Notes: generated by a model not told the origin, from the letters alone. Numbered from the stretch's first letter, positions 15,841 to 25,011 are shown. The stretch: DNA of 64,000 bases from Streptomyces sp. 3214.6 (GCF_900129855.1 NZ_LT670819.1:7936001-8000000); one strand, 5' to 3'. Translations and numbers: made by a program.

Positions 15841-16441
15841 CACCCTTCCCGGCCCACGGGCCGAGGACTATCTCCCGCACACCACCACGGCCGCGGCGAA
15901 GATCGTCATCGTGGGCGGCTTCGGCGTCGGCAAGACCACCATGGTCGGCTCCGTCAGCGAGATCAGGCCGCTGACCACCGAGGAGACCATGACGCAGGCG
16001 GGCATCGGCGTCGACGACAACTACGGCTCCGAGACCAAGACCGCCACCACCGTGGCCATGGACTTCGGCCGGATCCGCATCACGGAACAGGTCGTGCTCT
16101 ACCTCTTCGGCACGCCCGGCCAGGAGCGCTTCTGGTTCCTGTGGAACGGGCTGTTCGAGGGCGCGCTCGGCGCGGTCGTCCTCGTCGACACCCGCCGCCT
16201 CGAGGTCAGCTTCGAGGTCATGGGCCGGCTGGAGGAGGGCGGCGTGCCCTTCGTCGTCGCCGTCAACACCTTCCCCGACGGGCCCCGCTACCCCATCGAG
16301 GAACTGCGCGGGGCCCTCGACCTGCCGCCCGAGATCCCGATCGTGGAGTGCGACGTCCGCCGCCGCGCCTCGAGCCGCGACGTCCTGATGACCCTCATGC
16401 GCTTCCTGCACAACCTGGCCCTGAGCCGCAGCCTCACCTGA
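15821..16441 (+). CDS. rarD: Conservon Ras-like GTPase RarD/CvnD
   Basis: 206 residues. Small GTP-binding protein of the conservon: P-loop 'GGFGVGKTTM' near residue 31, a switch region with 'TATTVAMDFGRI', a G3-like 'LYLFGTPGQERF', and 'VAVNTFPD' in place of the usual NKxD motif. It should bind and hydrolyse GTP and is thought to be the output switch of the RarA-D complex. Start ATG 15821 lies inside the end of rarC; a nearby earlier Met is possible. rarE follows after 58 bp. Confidence 0.95.
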   Translation: MDFNGSDTLPGPRAEDYLPHTTTAAAKIVIVGGFGVGKTTMVGSVSEIRPLTTEETMTQAGIGVDDNYGSETKTATTVAMDFGRIRITEQVVLYLFGTPGQERFWFLWNGLFEGALGAVVLVDTRRLEVSFEVMGRLEEGGVPFVVAVNTFPDGPRYPIEELRGALDLPPEIPIVECDVRRRASSRDVLMTLMRFLHNLALSRSLT

Positions 16442-16499
16442 CATCCCACCGCACCACTTCCCCCCGACACCGGATCCATCACAGTTTCGGAGCGACCCT

Positions 16500-17996
16500 G
16501 TGACTCCCGAACACCCTGTCCCCACCGGTCCGCGCGATCTCGCGCTGGACCCGCCGCCCGGCTGCCCCGCGCACAACCGGGGCCCCGGCGGGCTGGCCCG
16601 CCTCTACGGCGCCGGCGCGGAGGACCTCAACGAACTGTACGAGCGCCTGCGCGACGAGCACGGTCCCGTGGCGCCGGTCCTCATCCACGACGACCTGCCG
16701 ATGTGGATGGTCCTCGGCCACGCCGAGAACCTGCACATGGTGCGCTCGCCCTCGCAGTTCTCCAAGGACAGCCGCATCTGGTCGCCGCTGGTGCAGGGCA
16801 AGGTCAGGCCCGACCACCCGCTCATGCCGCACATCGCCTGGCAGCCCATGGCCGCCCACGCCGAGGGCGACGAGCACAAGCGGCTGCGGGGCGCGGTCAC
16901 CGCGGCCATGGCGACCATCGACGACCGCAGCGTGCGCCGCTATATCAACCGCTCCAGCCAGCGCCTGGTCAACCGCTTCTGCGAGGAGGGCCGGGCCGAA
17001 CTGGTGGGCCAGTTCGTCGAGCACCTGCCGATGGCCGTCATGTGCCATGTCCTCGGCATGCCCGACGAGTACAACGACCGAATGGTCCAGTGCGCCCGCG
17101 ACGCGCTCAAGGGCTCCGAGACCGCCATCGCCAGCCACGAGTACGTCATGGGGGCGCTGACCCGGCTCACCGCGCGCCGCCGCGCCCGGCCCGAGGAGGA
17201 CTTCACCAGCCACCTCATCAGCGACCCGGCGAACCTCACCGACGAGGAGGTCCGCGAGCACCTGCGCCTGGTCCTCTTCGCCGCCTACGAGGCCACCGTC
17301 AACCTGCTCTCCAACGTGCTGCGCATGGTCCTCACCGACCCCCGGTTCCTCGCCCGGCTCAACGGCGGCCAGATGACGGTGGCGGAGGCGGTGGAGCAGT
17401 CCCTGTGGGACGAGCCCCCGTTCAGCACCGTCTTCGCCTACTTCGCCAAGCAGGACACGGAGTTGGGCGGTCAGCGCATCCGGCGGGGCGACGGCCTGTT
17501 CTTCGCGCCCGCCCCCGGCAACGTGGACCCCCGGGTGCGCCCCGACCTGTCCGCCAACATGCAGGGCAACCGCTCCCACCTCGCCTTCGGCAGCGGCCCG
17601 CACGAATGCCCCGGCCAGGACATCGGCCGCGCCATCGCCGACGTCGGCGTGGACGCGCTGCTGATGCGGCTGCCGGACCTGCAACTCGACTGCGCCGAGG
17701 ACGAGTTGCGGTGGACGATGTCCATCGCCTCACGGCACCTGGTGGAACTGCCGGTCCGGTTCGGCCCGAAGGACCAGCAGGACGTCAAGCACAAGCCGAG
17801 CCACGCCCCGAGCCACGCCCCGATCCCGCCGCAGCGCATGACGCGACCGGTGAGCACGGAACCGCAACCCGCCCCGACGCCCACCCCGGCGCAGGCGGCC
17901 GCGCCGCAGCCCGAGCCGACCGCCCCGACGCCGACGAGCCCGGCCCGCAGGGCGAACGCCTGGCGGCGCTTCCTGTCCTGGTGGCGCGGCTACTGA
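16500..17996 (+). CDS. rarE: Conservon cytochrome P450 RarE, CYP157-like, lacking ExxR
   Basis: 498 residues, GTG start. P450 fold with the heme-thiolate loop 'FGSGPHECPG' (Cys370) and an I-helix 'FAAYEATVN' keeping the conserved Thr. In the K-helix the nearly universal ExxR is replaced by EQSLW (residues 299-303), the known hallmark of the CYP157 family linked to conservons; it may fold without that salt bridge or may not be a conventional monooxygenase. The last 80 residues form an unusual Pro/Ala/Thr-rich tail ending in a Trp/Arg cluster, possibly a membrane or partner contact. It converges with and overlaps the next gene by 7 bp. Confidence 0.92.
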   Translation: MTPEHPVPTGPRDLALDPPPGCPAHNRGPGGLARLYGAGAEDLNELYERLRDEHGPVAPVLIHDDLPMWMVLGHAENLHMVRSPSQFSKDSRIWSPLVQGKVRPDHPLMPHIAWQPMAAHAEGDEHKRLRGAVTAAMATIDDRSVRRYINRSSQRLVNRFCEEGRAELVGQFVEHLPMAVMCHVLGMPDEYNDRMVQCARDALKGSETAIASHEYVMGALTRLTARRRARPEEDFTSHLISDPANLTDEEVREHLRLVLFAAYEATVNLLSNVLRMVLTDPRFLARLNGGQMTVAEAVEQSLWDEPPFSTVFAYFAKQDTELGGQRIRRGDGLFFAPAPGNVDPRVRPDLSANMQGNRSHLAFGSGPHECPGQDIGRAIADVGVDALLMRLPDLQLDCAEDELRWTMSIASRHLVELPVRFGPKDQQDVKHKPSHAPSHAPIPPQRMTRPVSTEPQPAPTPTPAQAAAPQPEPTAPTPTSPARRANAWRRFLSWWRGY

Positions 17997-18973
17997 GCGA
18001 CGCCCGGTGACGTGGTGGCGGCCGGGCCGTCGAGCCAACTGCCGTACGACGCCCAGGCCTCGAGCACCCGGCCACTGCGCAGCCGGTGTTCCGTCCCGGT
18101 GACCGGATCGGTGAACTCCAGCTCCCGCGCCAGCAGTTGCAGCGGGCGCCGGAAGTCGCCGGCCGGCACCGGGGCGGCCACCTCCGGATAGAGCGGATCG
18201 CCGAGGATCGGCACGCCCAACGCGGCCATGTGCACCCGGAGTTGGTGGGTCTGCCCGGTGTCGGGCACCAGCCGGTAGCGGGCGAGACCGTCCGCACGGT
18301 GCTCGACCGGCTCGACTTGACTGACGGCGTTCGGCTCGCCCGGCACCTCCCGGGCGGCCAGGACGCCGCGCTCCTTCACGATCCGGCTGCGCACCGTCAC
18401 CGGCCACTCGCGCGAGGCGTCGTGGGGCGCCACGGCCTCGTACACCTTGCGCACCCGGCGGTCGCGGAACAGCGTCTGGTAGGCGCCGCGTTCCTCGGGG
18501 CGCACGGTGAACAGCACAAGCCCTGCGGTGAGCCGGTCGAGGCGGTGCGCGGCGCCCAGCGCGGGGACGCCCAGCTCCCGCCGCAGCCGGGCCAGCGCGG
18601 TCTGGGTGACATGGCTGCCGCGCGGAGTGGTGGCCAGGAAGTGCGGCTTGTCGACGACCACGATGTGCTCGTCCCGGTACACGATCTCCAGCGGGAACGG
18701 CACCGGCGCCTCGGCGGGCAGCTCACGGTGGAACCACACGAACATCCCCGGCACGTACGCTGCGTCCGGCGCCACCGCCGCACCGTCGGCGCCGACGACG
18801 AGCCCGGCCGCCAGCATCCCGTCCACCACCCCGGGGCCGGCCCCGCCGAGCCGCTCCACCAGGTGCTCCCGGACGGTGGCCCAGGCGCCCTCGCCCGGCA
18901 GCCGCACCCGCACCGCGTCGATCCCGTCGCGCTGGGGCAGCGGGGAGGGCGGGGGAGGGGTGCGGCGTCTCAT
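17990..18973 (-). CDS. RluA-family rRNA/tRNA pseudouridine synthase
   Basis: 327 residues from ATG 18973. Isomerises uridine to pseudouridine in RNA. The catalytic motif 'HRLDRLTAG' has Asp146; the 'GRYRL..TGQTHQLRVHMAALGVPILGDPLY' region is also standard. Residues 20-80 resemble a degenerate S4-like RNA-binding domain. Which rRNA or tRNA position it modifies cannot be read from sequence. It is a single gene, divergent from the acetyltransferase gene 66 bp away. Confidence 0.9.
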   Translation of the reverse strand: MRRRTPPPPSPLPQRDGIDAVRVRLPGEGAWATVREHLVERLGGAGPGVVDGMLAAGLVVGADGAAVAPDAAYVPGMFVWFHRELPAEAPVPFPLEIVYRDEHIVVVDKPHFLATTPRGSHVTQTALARLRRELGVPALGAAHRLDRLTAGLVLFTVRPEERGAYQTLFRDRRVRKVYEAVAPHDASREWPVTVRSRIVKERGVLAAREVPGEPNAVSQVEPVEHRADGLARYRLVPDTGQTHQLRVHMAALGVPILGDPLYPEVAAPVPAGDFRRPLQLLARELEFTDPVTGTEHRLRSGRVLEAWASYGSWLDGPAATTSPGVAQ

Positions 18974-19039
18974 CGAGGTCAAGCCTAGGACGACGGAAAC
19001 CCGGTTGACTCCTCGCGGCCCGTTGGCAGGATGCGGCTC

Positions 19040-19621
19040 ATGCCCTACACCGCTGACTTCGTTCTGCCCGTCGGAACCCTCTCCGGCACCCCTCAGCCCG
19101 TCCTGCGCGCCGACGACGGGCTCCTTCTGCGCCCGTGGCGGGCCGCGGACGCGTCCGCCGTGTACGCGACCTTCCAGGACCCGGTGATGCACCAGTGGCA
19201 CATGAGGGCCGCCGACTCCGAGGAGGAGGTCGCCGGCTGGATCGAGGAGTGGCAGACGAGCTGGGCGGCGGAGCAGAACGTCCAGTGGGCCGTCGTCGAC
19301 GCCGACTCGGACGAGGTGCTGGGGCGGGTGGCGCTGCGCGACATCCGGCTCGGCGACGGCATCGCCCAGGTCGCGTACTGGACGACCCGGGCGGCCCGTG
19401 GCCGGGGAGTCGCCCCCCGGGCCACGACCGCCCTGGCGAGCTGGGCGCTCGACGAGATCGGCTTCCACCGGCTGGAGCTGGCGCACGCCACCGCCAACGA
19501 GGCCTCCTGCCGGGTCGCCGCCAAGGCCGGCTTCACGCTGGAGGGCACCAGGCGCAGCGCCGCCCTCCACCAGGACGGCTGGCACGACATGCACCTCCAC
19601 GCGCGCGTGCAGGGCGACTGA
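19040..19621 (+). CDS. GNAT acetyltransferase, RimJ/RimL type
   Basis: 193 residues from ATG 19040, chosen because AGGATG lies at a good distance before it; ATG 19031 is the alternative. Full GNAT fold of the RimJ/RimL kind: 'LLLRPWRAADASAVYATFQDP' at the N-terminus, the acetyl-CoA loop 'ARGRGVAPRATTAL', and 'NEASCRVAAKAGFTLEG' near the C-terminus. Substrate unknown; relatives acetylate protein N-termini or small amines. Confidence 0.85.
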   Translation: MPYTADFVLPVGTLSGTPQPVLRADDGLLLRPWRAADASAVYATFQDPVMHQWHMRAADSEEEVAGWIEEWQTSWAAEQNVQWAVVDADSDEVLGRVALRDIRLGDGIAQVAYWTTRAARGRGVAPRATTALASWALDEIGFHRLELAHATANEASCRVAAKAGFTLEGTRRSAALHQDGWHDMHLHARVQGD

Positions 19622-19660
19622 GCCCGCGCCGCACGCGCCCGCCGGCCGCGCATACCTGCG

Positions 19661-21184
19661 TCAGGCCGTCGTCCGCCGCCGGTACGCACGGAAGGTCACG
19701 CCCACGGCGACCGTCGCACCGAGGAACAGCACCGTGAACCACTGGAAGTACCAGTGCCCGCCCGCCGGGTCGTACACCGCGGCGCGCGGCCAGGCCAGGT
19801 TGACGGTCATCAGCAGGCCGTAGAGGAGGGCGAGGGCGTTCACCGGGACGCCCCAGCGGCCCAGGGAGAACAGACGGGCGCCCGTCTCGTCCGTGCCCGT
19901 CGAGGAGAACCGTCCGCGCAGCCGGCACACCAGCAGCGGTCCGGTGACCATCGCGTAGGCCAGGTACAGCATCACGATGCACGTGGTGCCGATGGCCAGG
20001 AAGGCGTCGGGGGAGGCGAAGTTCAGCAGCAGCAGGGCCGCCGCGAGGACGCCGACGACCAGCGCCGGGGCGCTCGGCATGCCGGTGCGGGGGTTCACGC
20101 GCGCGAGGCGGGCGGAGAACGGGAGCTGTCCGTCGCGGGCCATGGAGAACAGCATCCGGCAGGCCGCGGTCTGGATGGCGAGCGTCGCCACCGCGATCGC
20201 GACGACCACGTCCGCCAGCAGCGCCTTGCCGACGCCGTCGCCGAGGCTGCTGGTGAGGACGTAGCTGAGCCCGTCGACCCCGAGCCGCCCGTCGGTGAGG
20301 CTGGGCGCGGCCAGCAGCCCGGCCAGCACGATCAGCCCGCCGAGCAGGCCGGCCGCGCTGAGCGCCGTCAGGATGGTGCGGGGCGCGGTGCGGCGCGGAT
20401 CGCGCGTCTCCTCGCTCATCTCGCCCGCGCTGTCGAAGCCGATCATCACGTAGGCGGCCGTGAACGAGCCGACGAGCAGCGCCCCGAACAGGCCGTCCTG
20501 CGCGGCCCCTTCGGTGTGGAAGGTGATGCCGGGGCTGCGCTCGGAATGGGTGAGCAGCAGTACGGCGATGAGCACAGCGCCGATGATCTCGGCGGTGACG
20601 CCGACCCGGTTGATCACGGACAGCACGCGGTTGTCGACGACGTTCACGAGCGTCGTCAGCACCAGCAGTGCCACGCCGAGCAGCGCCGCGTTCGCGGCGC
20701 CGTCCGGTGAGGTGGGCGCCGGGTCGGTGCCGATCAGCTGGAAGCCCGACCAGATCGCGGGCAGCACCATCTGCAGGGCCAGCGCGGCCGCGGCGACCAC
20801 GACGACCTGGCCGATCACCATGATCCAGCCGGCGAACCAGCCGAAGGAGGGCGTCGACAGCCGCGTCGACCACTGGTAGATCGCGCCCGAGATCGGGTAG
20901 CGCGCCGCCAACTCCGCGAAGCACGCGGCCACCAGCAACTGCCCGGCCAGCACCGCCGGCCAGGCCCAGAAGAAGACCGGGCCGCCGAAGGCGTACCCGA
21001 AGGCGAAGAACTGGAAGACGGTCGTCAGGACGGAGATGAAGGAGAACCCGGCGGCGAACGAGGCGTACCGGCCCAGGCTGCGGTGCAGCTCCTGGCGGTA
21101 GCCGAACTCGGCGAGGGAGCCGTCGTCGGCGCCGGGGGAGTGCGGCGGGTCGGGGCGTACGTCGGAGGGTGTCGTTGTCGTCAC
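19661..21184 (-). CDS. APC-family permease of the urea/guanidine carboxylase system
   Basis: 507 residues, GTG start 21184 behind an AGG-containing ribosome site. Amino acid/polyamine/organocation superfamily transporter with about 12 hydrophobic helices, beginning 'FGYRQELHRSLGRYASFAAGFSF' and with a Gly-rich helix 1, the pattern of permeases usually found with urea carboxylase genes. Likely brings in guanidine, urea or a related compound. It is separated from the carboxylase operon by the conservon and two other genes, but its promoter has a 22-bp site (21219-21240) 19/22 identical to the site at the operon, so both should answer to the TetR protein at 12448. This shared site is the main evidence for its role. 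Confidence 0.85.
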   Translation of the reverse strand: MTTTTPSDVRPDPPHSPGADDGSLAEFGYRQELHRSLGRYASFAAGFSFISVLTTVFQFFAFGYAFGGPVFFWAWPAVLAGQLLVAACFAELAARYPISGAIYQWSTRLSTPSFGWFAGWIMVIGQVVVVAAAALALQMVLPAIWSGFQLIGTDPAPTSPDGAANAALLGVALLVLTTLVNVVDNRVLSVINRVGVTAEIIGAVLIAVLLLTHSERSPGITFHTEGAAQDGLFGALLVGSFTAAYVMIGFDSAGEMSEETRDPRRTAPRTILTALSAAGLLGGLIVLAGLLAAPSLTDGRLGVDGLSYVLTSSLGDGVGKALLADVVVAIAVATLAIQTAACRMLFSMARDGQLPFSARLARVNPRTGMPSAPALVVGVLAAALLLLNFASPDAFLAIGTTCIVMLYLAYAMVTGPLLVCRLRGRFSSTGTDETGARLFSLGRWGVPVNALALLYGLLMTVNLAWPRAAVYDPAGGHWYFQWFTVLFLGATVAVGVTFRAYRRRTTA

Positions 21185-21218
21185 GGCGGAACCTGCCTTG
21201 GCGCCAGAGGGGACGGGA

Positions 21219-21240
21219 ATTCCTGTCGGGCGACAGAAAT
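21219..21240. promoter_or_regulatory. Palindromic operator, probable TetR site 2
   Basis: ATTCCTGTCG - GG - CGACAGAAAT, 34 bp before the permease start. It differs from the 12326 site only at one arm base and the two-base spacer; the following TAGGGACGGG is also conserved. On the minus strand TAATTT (21243-21238) may be the -10 box. Confidence 0.8.
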
Positions 21241-21401
21241 TAGGGACGGGCTGTTTCCTCCGCGTCACGCCGCCATGTCGGGGGCGGGCCCAACTCCTCA
21301 CGGCCCAGAACGTCACTCGAACGCGTTACATCGCGTCTATTGCTCCGGTCCGCAACTCGCGATATGTTCGGCTACGGATATTCGAAAGCGAGGTGGTCAT
21401 C

Positions 21402-22025
21402 GTGGCGAGGAAGCGCCGCAAGCTCAGCAATCCGTTGGCGCTCGCCGTGATGACGACGCTCTGGCAGAAGCCGATGCATCCGTACGAGATCGCCCAGACC
21501 CTGCGCAGCCAGGGCAAGGACACGAGCACGAAGACGAACTACGGCTCGCTCTACACGGTCGTGCAGAACCTCGAGAAGTACGGCTTCGTCGAGGTGACCG
21601 GTGTGGAACGCCAGGGCAACCGCCCCGAGCGCACGGTCTACGGGCTCACCGAGGCCGGGCGCGAGGAGACGGCCGAGTGGCTCTCGGACCTGATCGCCAT
21701 CCCCGCGAAGGAGTACCCGATCTTCGAGACGGCGCTCTCACTGATGGCGGCGCTGCCGCCGGACGAGGTGGTGCGCCTGCTTCAGACGCGGCTGAGCTCG
21801 CTGGAGGTGCAGCTGGCCAGCGGCCGGGGAGCGCTCGACAAGCTCTACGAGACGCTGCCGAGGCTGTTCCTCGTCGAGGTCGAGTACCAGCTGCACATGG
21901 TCGAGGCGCAGGTGGAGTGGGTCGGCGGTTTCCTCGACGAGATCAGGAAGGGATCGCTGTCCGGCGTCGAGCAGTGGCGGCACTTCCACGAGACGGGGGA
22001 GCTGCCGCAAGAACTCAGATCATGA
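21402..22025 (+). CDS. PadR-family transcriptional regulator
   Basis: 207 residues from GTG 21402 (AGG eight bases before). N-terminal winged helix 'SNPLALAVMTTLWQKPMHPYEIAQTLRSQG' with the wing 'NYGSLYTVVQNLEKYGFVEVT', then a long helical C-terminal domain, as in PadR/Vtr regulators of drug exporters. It probably controls the ABC exporter genes directly downstream. The promoter region holds imperfect repeats: ACATCGCG (21328-21335) against CGCGATATGT (21358-21367), and GATATGTTCG against GATATTCG. A hairpin separates it from the exporter genes. Confidence 0.88.
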   Translation: MARKRRKLSNPLALAVMTTLWQKPMHPYEIAQTLRSQGKDTSTKTNYGSLYTVVQNLEKYGFVEVTGVERQGNRPERTVYGLTEAGREETAEWLSDLIAIPAKEYPIFETALSLMAALPPDEVVRLLQTRLSSLEVQLASGRGALDKLYETLPRLFLVEVEYQLHMVEAQVEWVGGFLDEIRKGSLSGVEQWRHFHETGELPQELRS

Positions 22026-22029
22026 AAAG

Positions 22030-22067
22030 GACCCCGGCAGGTCTGTTGCAGCAGTCCCGCCGGGGTC
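22030..22067 (+). terminator. Hairpin after padR
   Basis: Arms GACCCCGGC (22030-22038) and GCCGGGGTC (22059-22067) around a 20-base loop, five bases after the padR stop. No T-run follows. It may attenuate rather than stop transcription into the ABC genes. Confidence 0.5.
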
Positions 22068-22191
22068 TCGAACCCCGAAACGGATCCGCCGTGCGGCAGA
22101 ACCGGGCCATCGAGGTGCGGCACACCCAGGATAGCCCGGCGCTCTTCACGCGGATCGATCACCAGTCCGCTCACTCAGGAGAGCTGTCGTC

Positions 22192-23271
22192 ATGAGCAGT
22201 AAGAGCAGTCCGGGCGATATGAGCAGTCCGGGCCGTGCGAGCAGCATGAGCAGTGCCGGCGTCACTCGCGGGCCCGCGGTCGAGGCGCGTGACCTCGTCA
22301 AGACCTATCCCGGCGGTGTCACCGCCCTGAACGGACTCGACGTCACCGTCGAGCCCGGCACCGTCTTCGGGCTCCTCGGCCCCAACGGCGCCGGCAAGTC
22401 CACCACCGTCAAGATCCTCACCACCCTCGCCCGTCCCGACTCCGGGACGGCCTCCGTCGCCGGGCACGACGTGCTGCGCCACCCGGACCGGGTGCGCCGC
22501 GCGATCGGCGTGGTCGCGCAGAACTCCGGGGCGGACCCGGTCGCCACCGGCCGGGACAACCTCCGCCTCCAGGGCCGTCTTTACGGGGTGAAGGGCGCCG
22601 CCCTCGAGCGCCGGGTCGACGAGCTGCTCGAGCGCTTCACGCTCACCGAGGCCGCCCGGCGCCCGGTCAAGGGCTACTCCGGCGGTATGCGGCGCCGCCT
22701 CGACGTCGCCCTGGGGCTGGTGCACCGGCCCGAGGTGCTCTTCCTCGACGAGCCCACCACCGGCCTGGACCCCGAGGCCCGCACCGCGATGTGGGACGAG
22801 ATCGGTCGCCTGGCCGGCGAGGAGGGCCTCACCATCCTCCTCACCACGCACTACCTGGAGGAGGCCGACCGGCTCGCCGAGCGCGTCGCCATCGTCGACC
22901 GCGGCCGGATCGTCGTCACGGGCGCCCCCGACTCCCTCAAGGGCGAACTCCGCGGCGACGCCGTGCACGTGGAGGTGCGCACGCCCCTCGGAGAGGCGGG
23001 GCGCACCCTGCTGGACAGCGCCCTCGGTGGGCTGCCGGGCGTGCACGAGGTGCTGTGCGAAGGCCGCCGGATCAGCGTCCGCGCCGACGACGGAGCAGCC
23101 GCCGTGCCCGTGCTGTTGGGCGCGTTGGAGCGGGCCGGGGTCGGGGTGGCCACCGCGACCGTGGCCCGGCCCTCCCTCGACGACGTCTATCTCAGGTACG
23201 CGGGCCGCCGGTACGCGGACGCGGACGCCGCCGCCGTCACCGCTCCCGTCCTCGCCGGAGGTGTGCGATGA
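22192..23271 (+). CDS. ABC exporter ATPase, DrrA type
   Basis: 359 residues. Nucleotide-binding subunit with Walker A 'GPNGAGKST', signature 'YSGGMRRRLD', Walker B 'EVLFLDEPTTGLDP' and the DrrA-like 100-residue C-terminal extension ending 'PSLDDVYLRYAGRR'. The first 25 residues are Ser-rich and unlike the family, so translation could also begin later. It powers the membrane protein encoded next (4-bp overlap) to expel drugs or hydrophobic metabolites. Preceded by AGGAGAG. Probably under PadR control. Confidence 0.93.
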   Translation: MSSKSSPGDMSSPGRASSMSSAGVTRGPAVEARDLVKTYPGGVTALNGLDVTVEPGTVFGLLGPNGAGKSTTVKILTTLARPDSGTASVAGHDVLRHPDRVRRAIGVVAQNSGADPVATGRDNLRLQGRLYGVKGAALERRVDELLERFTLTEAARRPVKGYSGGMRRRLDVALGLVHRPEVLFLDEPTTGLDPEARTAMWDEIGRLAGEEGLTILLTTHYLEEADRLAERVAIVDRGRIVVTGAPDSLKGELRGDAVHVEVRTPLGEAGRTLLDSALGGLPGVHEVLCEGRRISVRADDGAAAVPVLLGALERAGVGVATATVARPSLDDVYLRYAGRRYADADAAAVTAPVLAGGVR

Positions 23272-24044
23272 GTACAGCCGTCGCCCAGACCTGGTACATG
23301 ACGCAGCGTCAGCTCATGGTGTTCGCCCGGCAGCCCGCCTACGCGGTGATCACCCTGATCCAGCCGGTGATCTGGCTGTTCCTCTTCGGCAGCCTGTTCA
23401 AGGACGTCGTCGAGCTGGGCGGCTTCGGCACCGCCTCCTACCTCGACTACCTGGTGCCGGGCGTGGTCGTGATGAGTGCGCTGAGCGCCAACCTGTGGGC
23501 GGGCATGGGCACGTTGGAGGAGATCCAGCGCGGCACCCTCAACCGCTTCCTGACCACGCCGGCCAGCCGGGCCGCGCTGATGAACGGCAACGTCGTGCAC
23601 AACGGCATCGTCACCGCCCTGCAGTCCGGCGTCATCGTGCTGCTGGGTCTGGCGGGCGGCGCGGACTACCCGGGCGGGATCACCGGAGTCGCGGTCCTGA
23701 TCGTGGCGGCCGTGCTGCTGGGCACCGTGTTCGGGGCGCTGTCCAACGCCCTGGGCATGCTGGTGCGCGAGCGGGAGTCGATCATCGGCATCAACACCTT
23801 CCTGCTGCTGCCGCTGACGTTTCTGTCCTCCGCCTTCATGGCGCCGGCCCGGATGCCCTCCTGGATGCGGCACATAGCCGACTTCAACCCGGTCAACTGG
23901 GCGATGGTCGCGGGCCGTTCGGCGCTGTCCGCCGACCCCGACCGGGCGGACGTGCTCAGCCGCGGCGGGGCGCTGCTCGCGCTGGCGGTGGCGGCGGTGT
24001 GGCTGTCGATCCGGACCTTCCGGTCCTACCAGCGGTCGGTGTAG
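23268..24044 (+). CDS. ABC-2 type exporter membrane subunit, DrrB type
   Basis: 258 residues, overlapping the ATPase gene by ATGA. Six hydrophobic helices; the ABC-2 signature region 'LEEIQRGTLNRFLTTPASRAALMNG' and 'NTFLLLPLTFLSSAFM' are recognisable. Forms the transmembrane channel of the exporter with the preceding ATPase. Substrate unknown. No clear terminator follows before the convergent siderophore gene. Confidence 0.92.
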   Translation: MSTAVAQTWYMTQRQLMVFARQPAYAVITLIQPVIWLFLFGSLFKDVVELGGFGTASYLDYLVPGVVVMSALSANLWAGMGTLEEIQRGTLNRFLTTPASRAALMNGNVVHNGIVTALQSGVIVLLGLAGGADYPGGITGVAVLIVAAVLLGTVFGALSNALGMLVRERESIIGINTFLLLPLTFLSSAFMAPARMPSWMRHIADFNPVNWAMVAGRSALSADPDRADVLSRGGALLALAVAAVWLSIRTFRSYQRSV

Positions 24045-24130
24045 CGGACGTGGGGCGGCGCCGAAGGGCCGGGGCGGCCCGCCCCACGAGTACGGGCCGG
24101 TTCCGCCGCGCCTCGGTGCCGGGCGTCAGG

Positions 24131-24976
24131 TCAGGCGGCCGGGGTCTCGCCCTCCTGCTCCGCCTCCACGCGCGCGTTCCACTCCCGCTTCGAGGCCTGC
24201 CAGCCGTCCTCGTCGTGGCCGAGCCGCCAGTAGCCGGAGATCGACAGGTCCTCGCGCGGGATCTGCAGCTCCACACGCAGCAGTTTGCGCAGGTCCTTCA
24301 CGAAGGCGGCCTCGCCGTGCACGAACGCGTGCATACGGCCCTCGGGGAACTTCAGCGCCCGTACGGCCTCGACGAGCCGCTCGCCGACCGGCCGGTCGCC
24401 GCGGTGCAGCCAGACGACCTCCACGTCGGAGTCGATCTTCTGCTCCTCCTCGGGCCCGGCCACCTCGATGAAGGCGTGGGCGAGGGCCCCGGCCGGCAGC
24501 GACTCCAGGGCGGCCGCGACGGCGGGCAGGGCGCTCTCGTCGCCGGCCAGCAGATGCCAGTCGGCGGCCGCGTCCGGCGCGTAGGCGCCGCCGGGGCCCA
24601 TGAAGCGGACCGTCTCGCCCGGCTGGACGCGGGCCGCCCAGGGTCCGGCCAGACCCTCGTCGCCGTGCAGCACGAAGTCGAGCGTCAGCTCGCGGTGTTC
24701 GGCGTCCCAGCCGCGCACCGTGTACGTCCGGGTCACAGGCCACTGCTCACGGGGGAACTCGGCCCGGATGTGTTCAAGGTCGAAGGGCTCCGGGTAGGTC
24801 ACGCCGTCGGGGCCGAAGAGCAGTTTGACGTAGTGATCGGTGCAGTCGCCCGCTGCGAACCCGGCCAGACCCGCCCCGCCGAGCACGACGCGCTGCATGT
24901 GCGGTGTGAGCCGTTCGGTGCGGACGACCTGCGCGGAGTGGGGCTTCCGCGGCTTGCGTGCCGGACGTTCTGCCAT
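24131..24976 (-). CDS. Siderophore-interacting FAD-dependent ferric reductase (SIP)
   Basis: 281 residues from ATG 24976 with GGGAGG five bases ahead; an earlier start at 25009 would sit against the iron box and is unlikely. SIP/ViuB family: FAD-binding 'VTRTYTVRGW' (the RxYTxR motif), 'DFVLHGDEGLAGPWA', then an NADPH/ferredoxin-type C-terminal domain ending in 'ISGYWRLGHDEDGW'. Such flavoproteins reduce Fe3+ held by imported siderophores in the cytoplasm to release iron. The promoter has an iron box, so expression should rise when iron is scarce. Confidence 0.92.
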   Translation of the reverse strand: MAERPARKPRKPHSAQVVRTERLTPHMQRVVLGGAGLAGFAAGDCTDHYVKLLFGPDGVTYPEPFDLEHIRAEFPREQWPVTRTYTVRGWDAEHRELTLDFVLHGDEGLAGPWAARVQPGETVRFMGPGGAYAPDAAADWHLLAGDESALPAVAAALESLPAGALAHAFIEVAGPEEEQKIDSDVEVVWLHRGDRPVGERLVEAVRALKFPEGRMHAFVHGEAAFVKDLRKLLRVELQIPREDLSISGYWRLGHDEDGWQASKREWNARVEAEQEGETPAA

Positions 24977-25011
24977 GACGGCCTCCCATGCCTCTGCCCA
25001 TGACACCATGG

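Noticed and set aside
22061..22075. tRNA T-arm-like GGGGTCTCGAACCCC after padR
   Set aside because: No acceptor, D or anticodon arms around it; it is part of or adjacent to a terminator-like hairpin.
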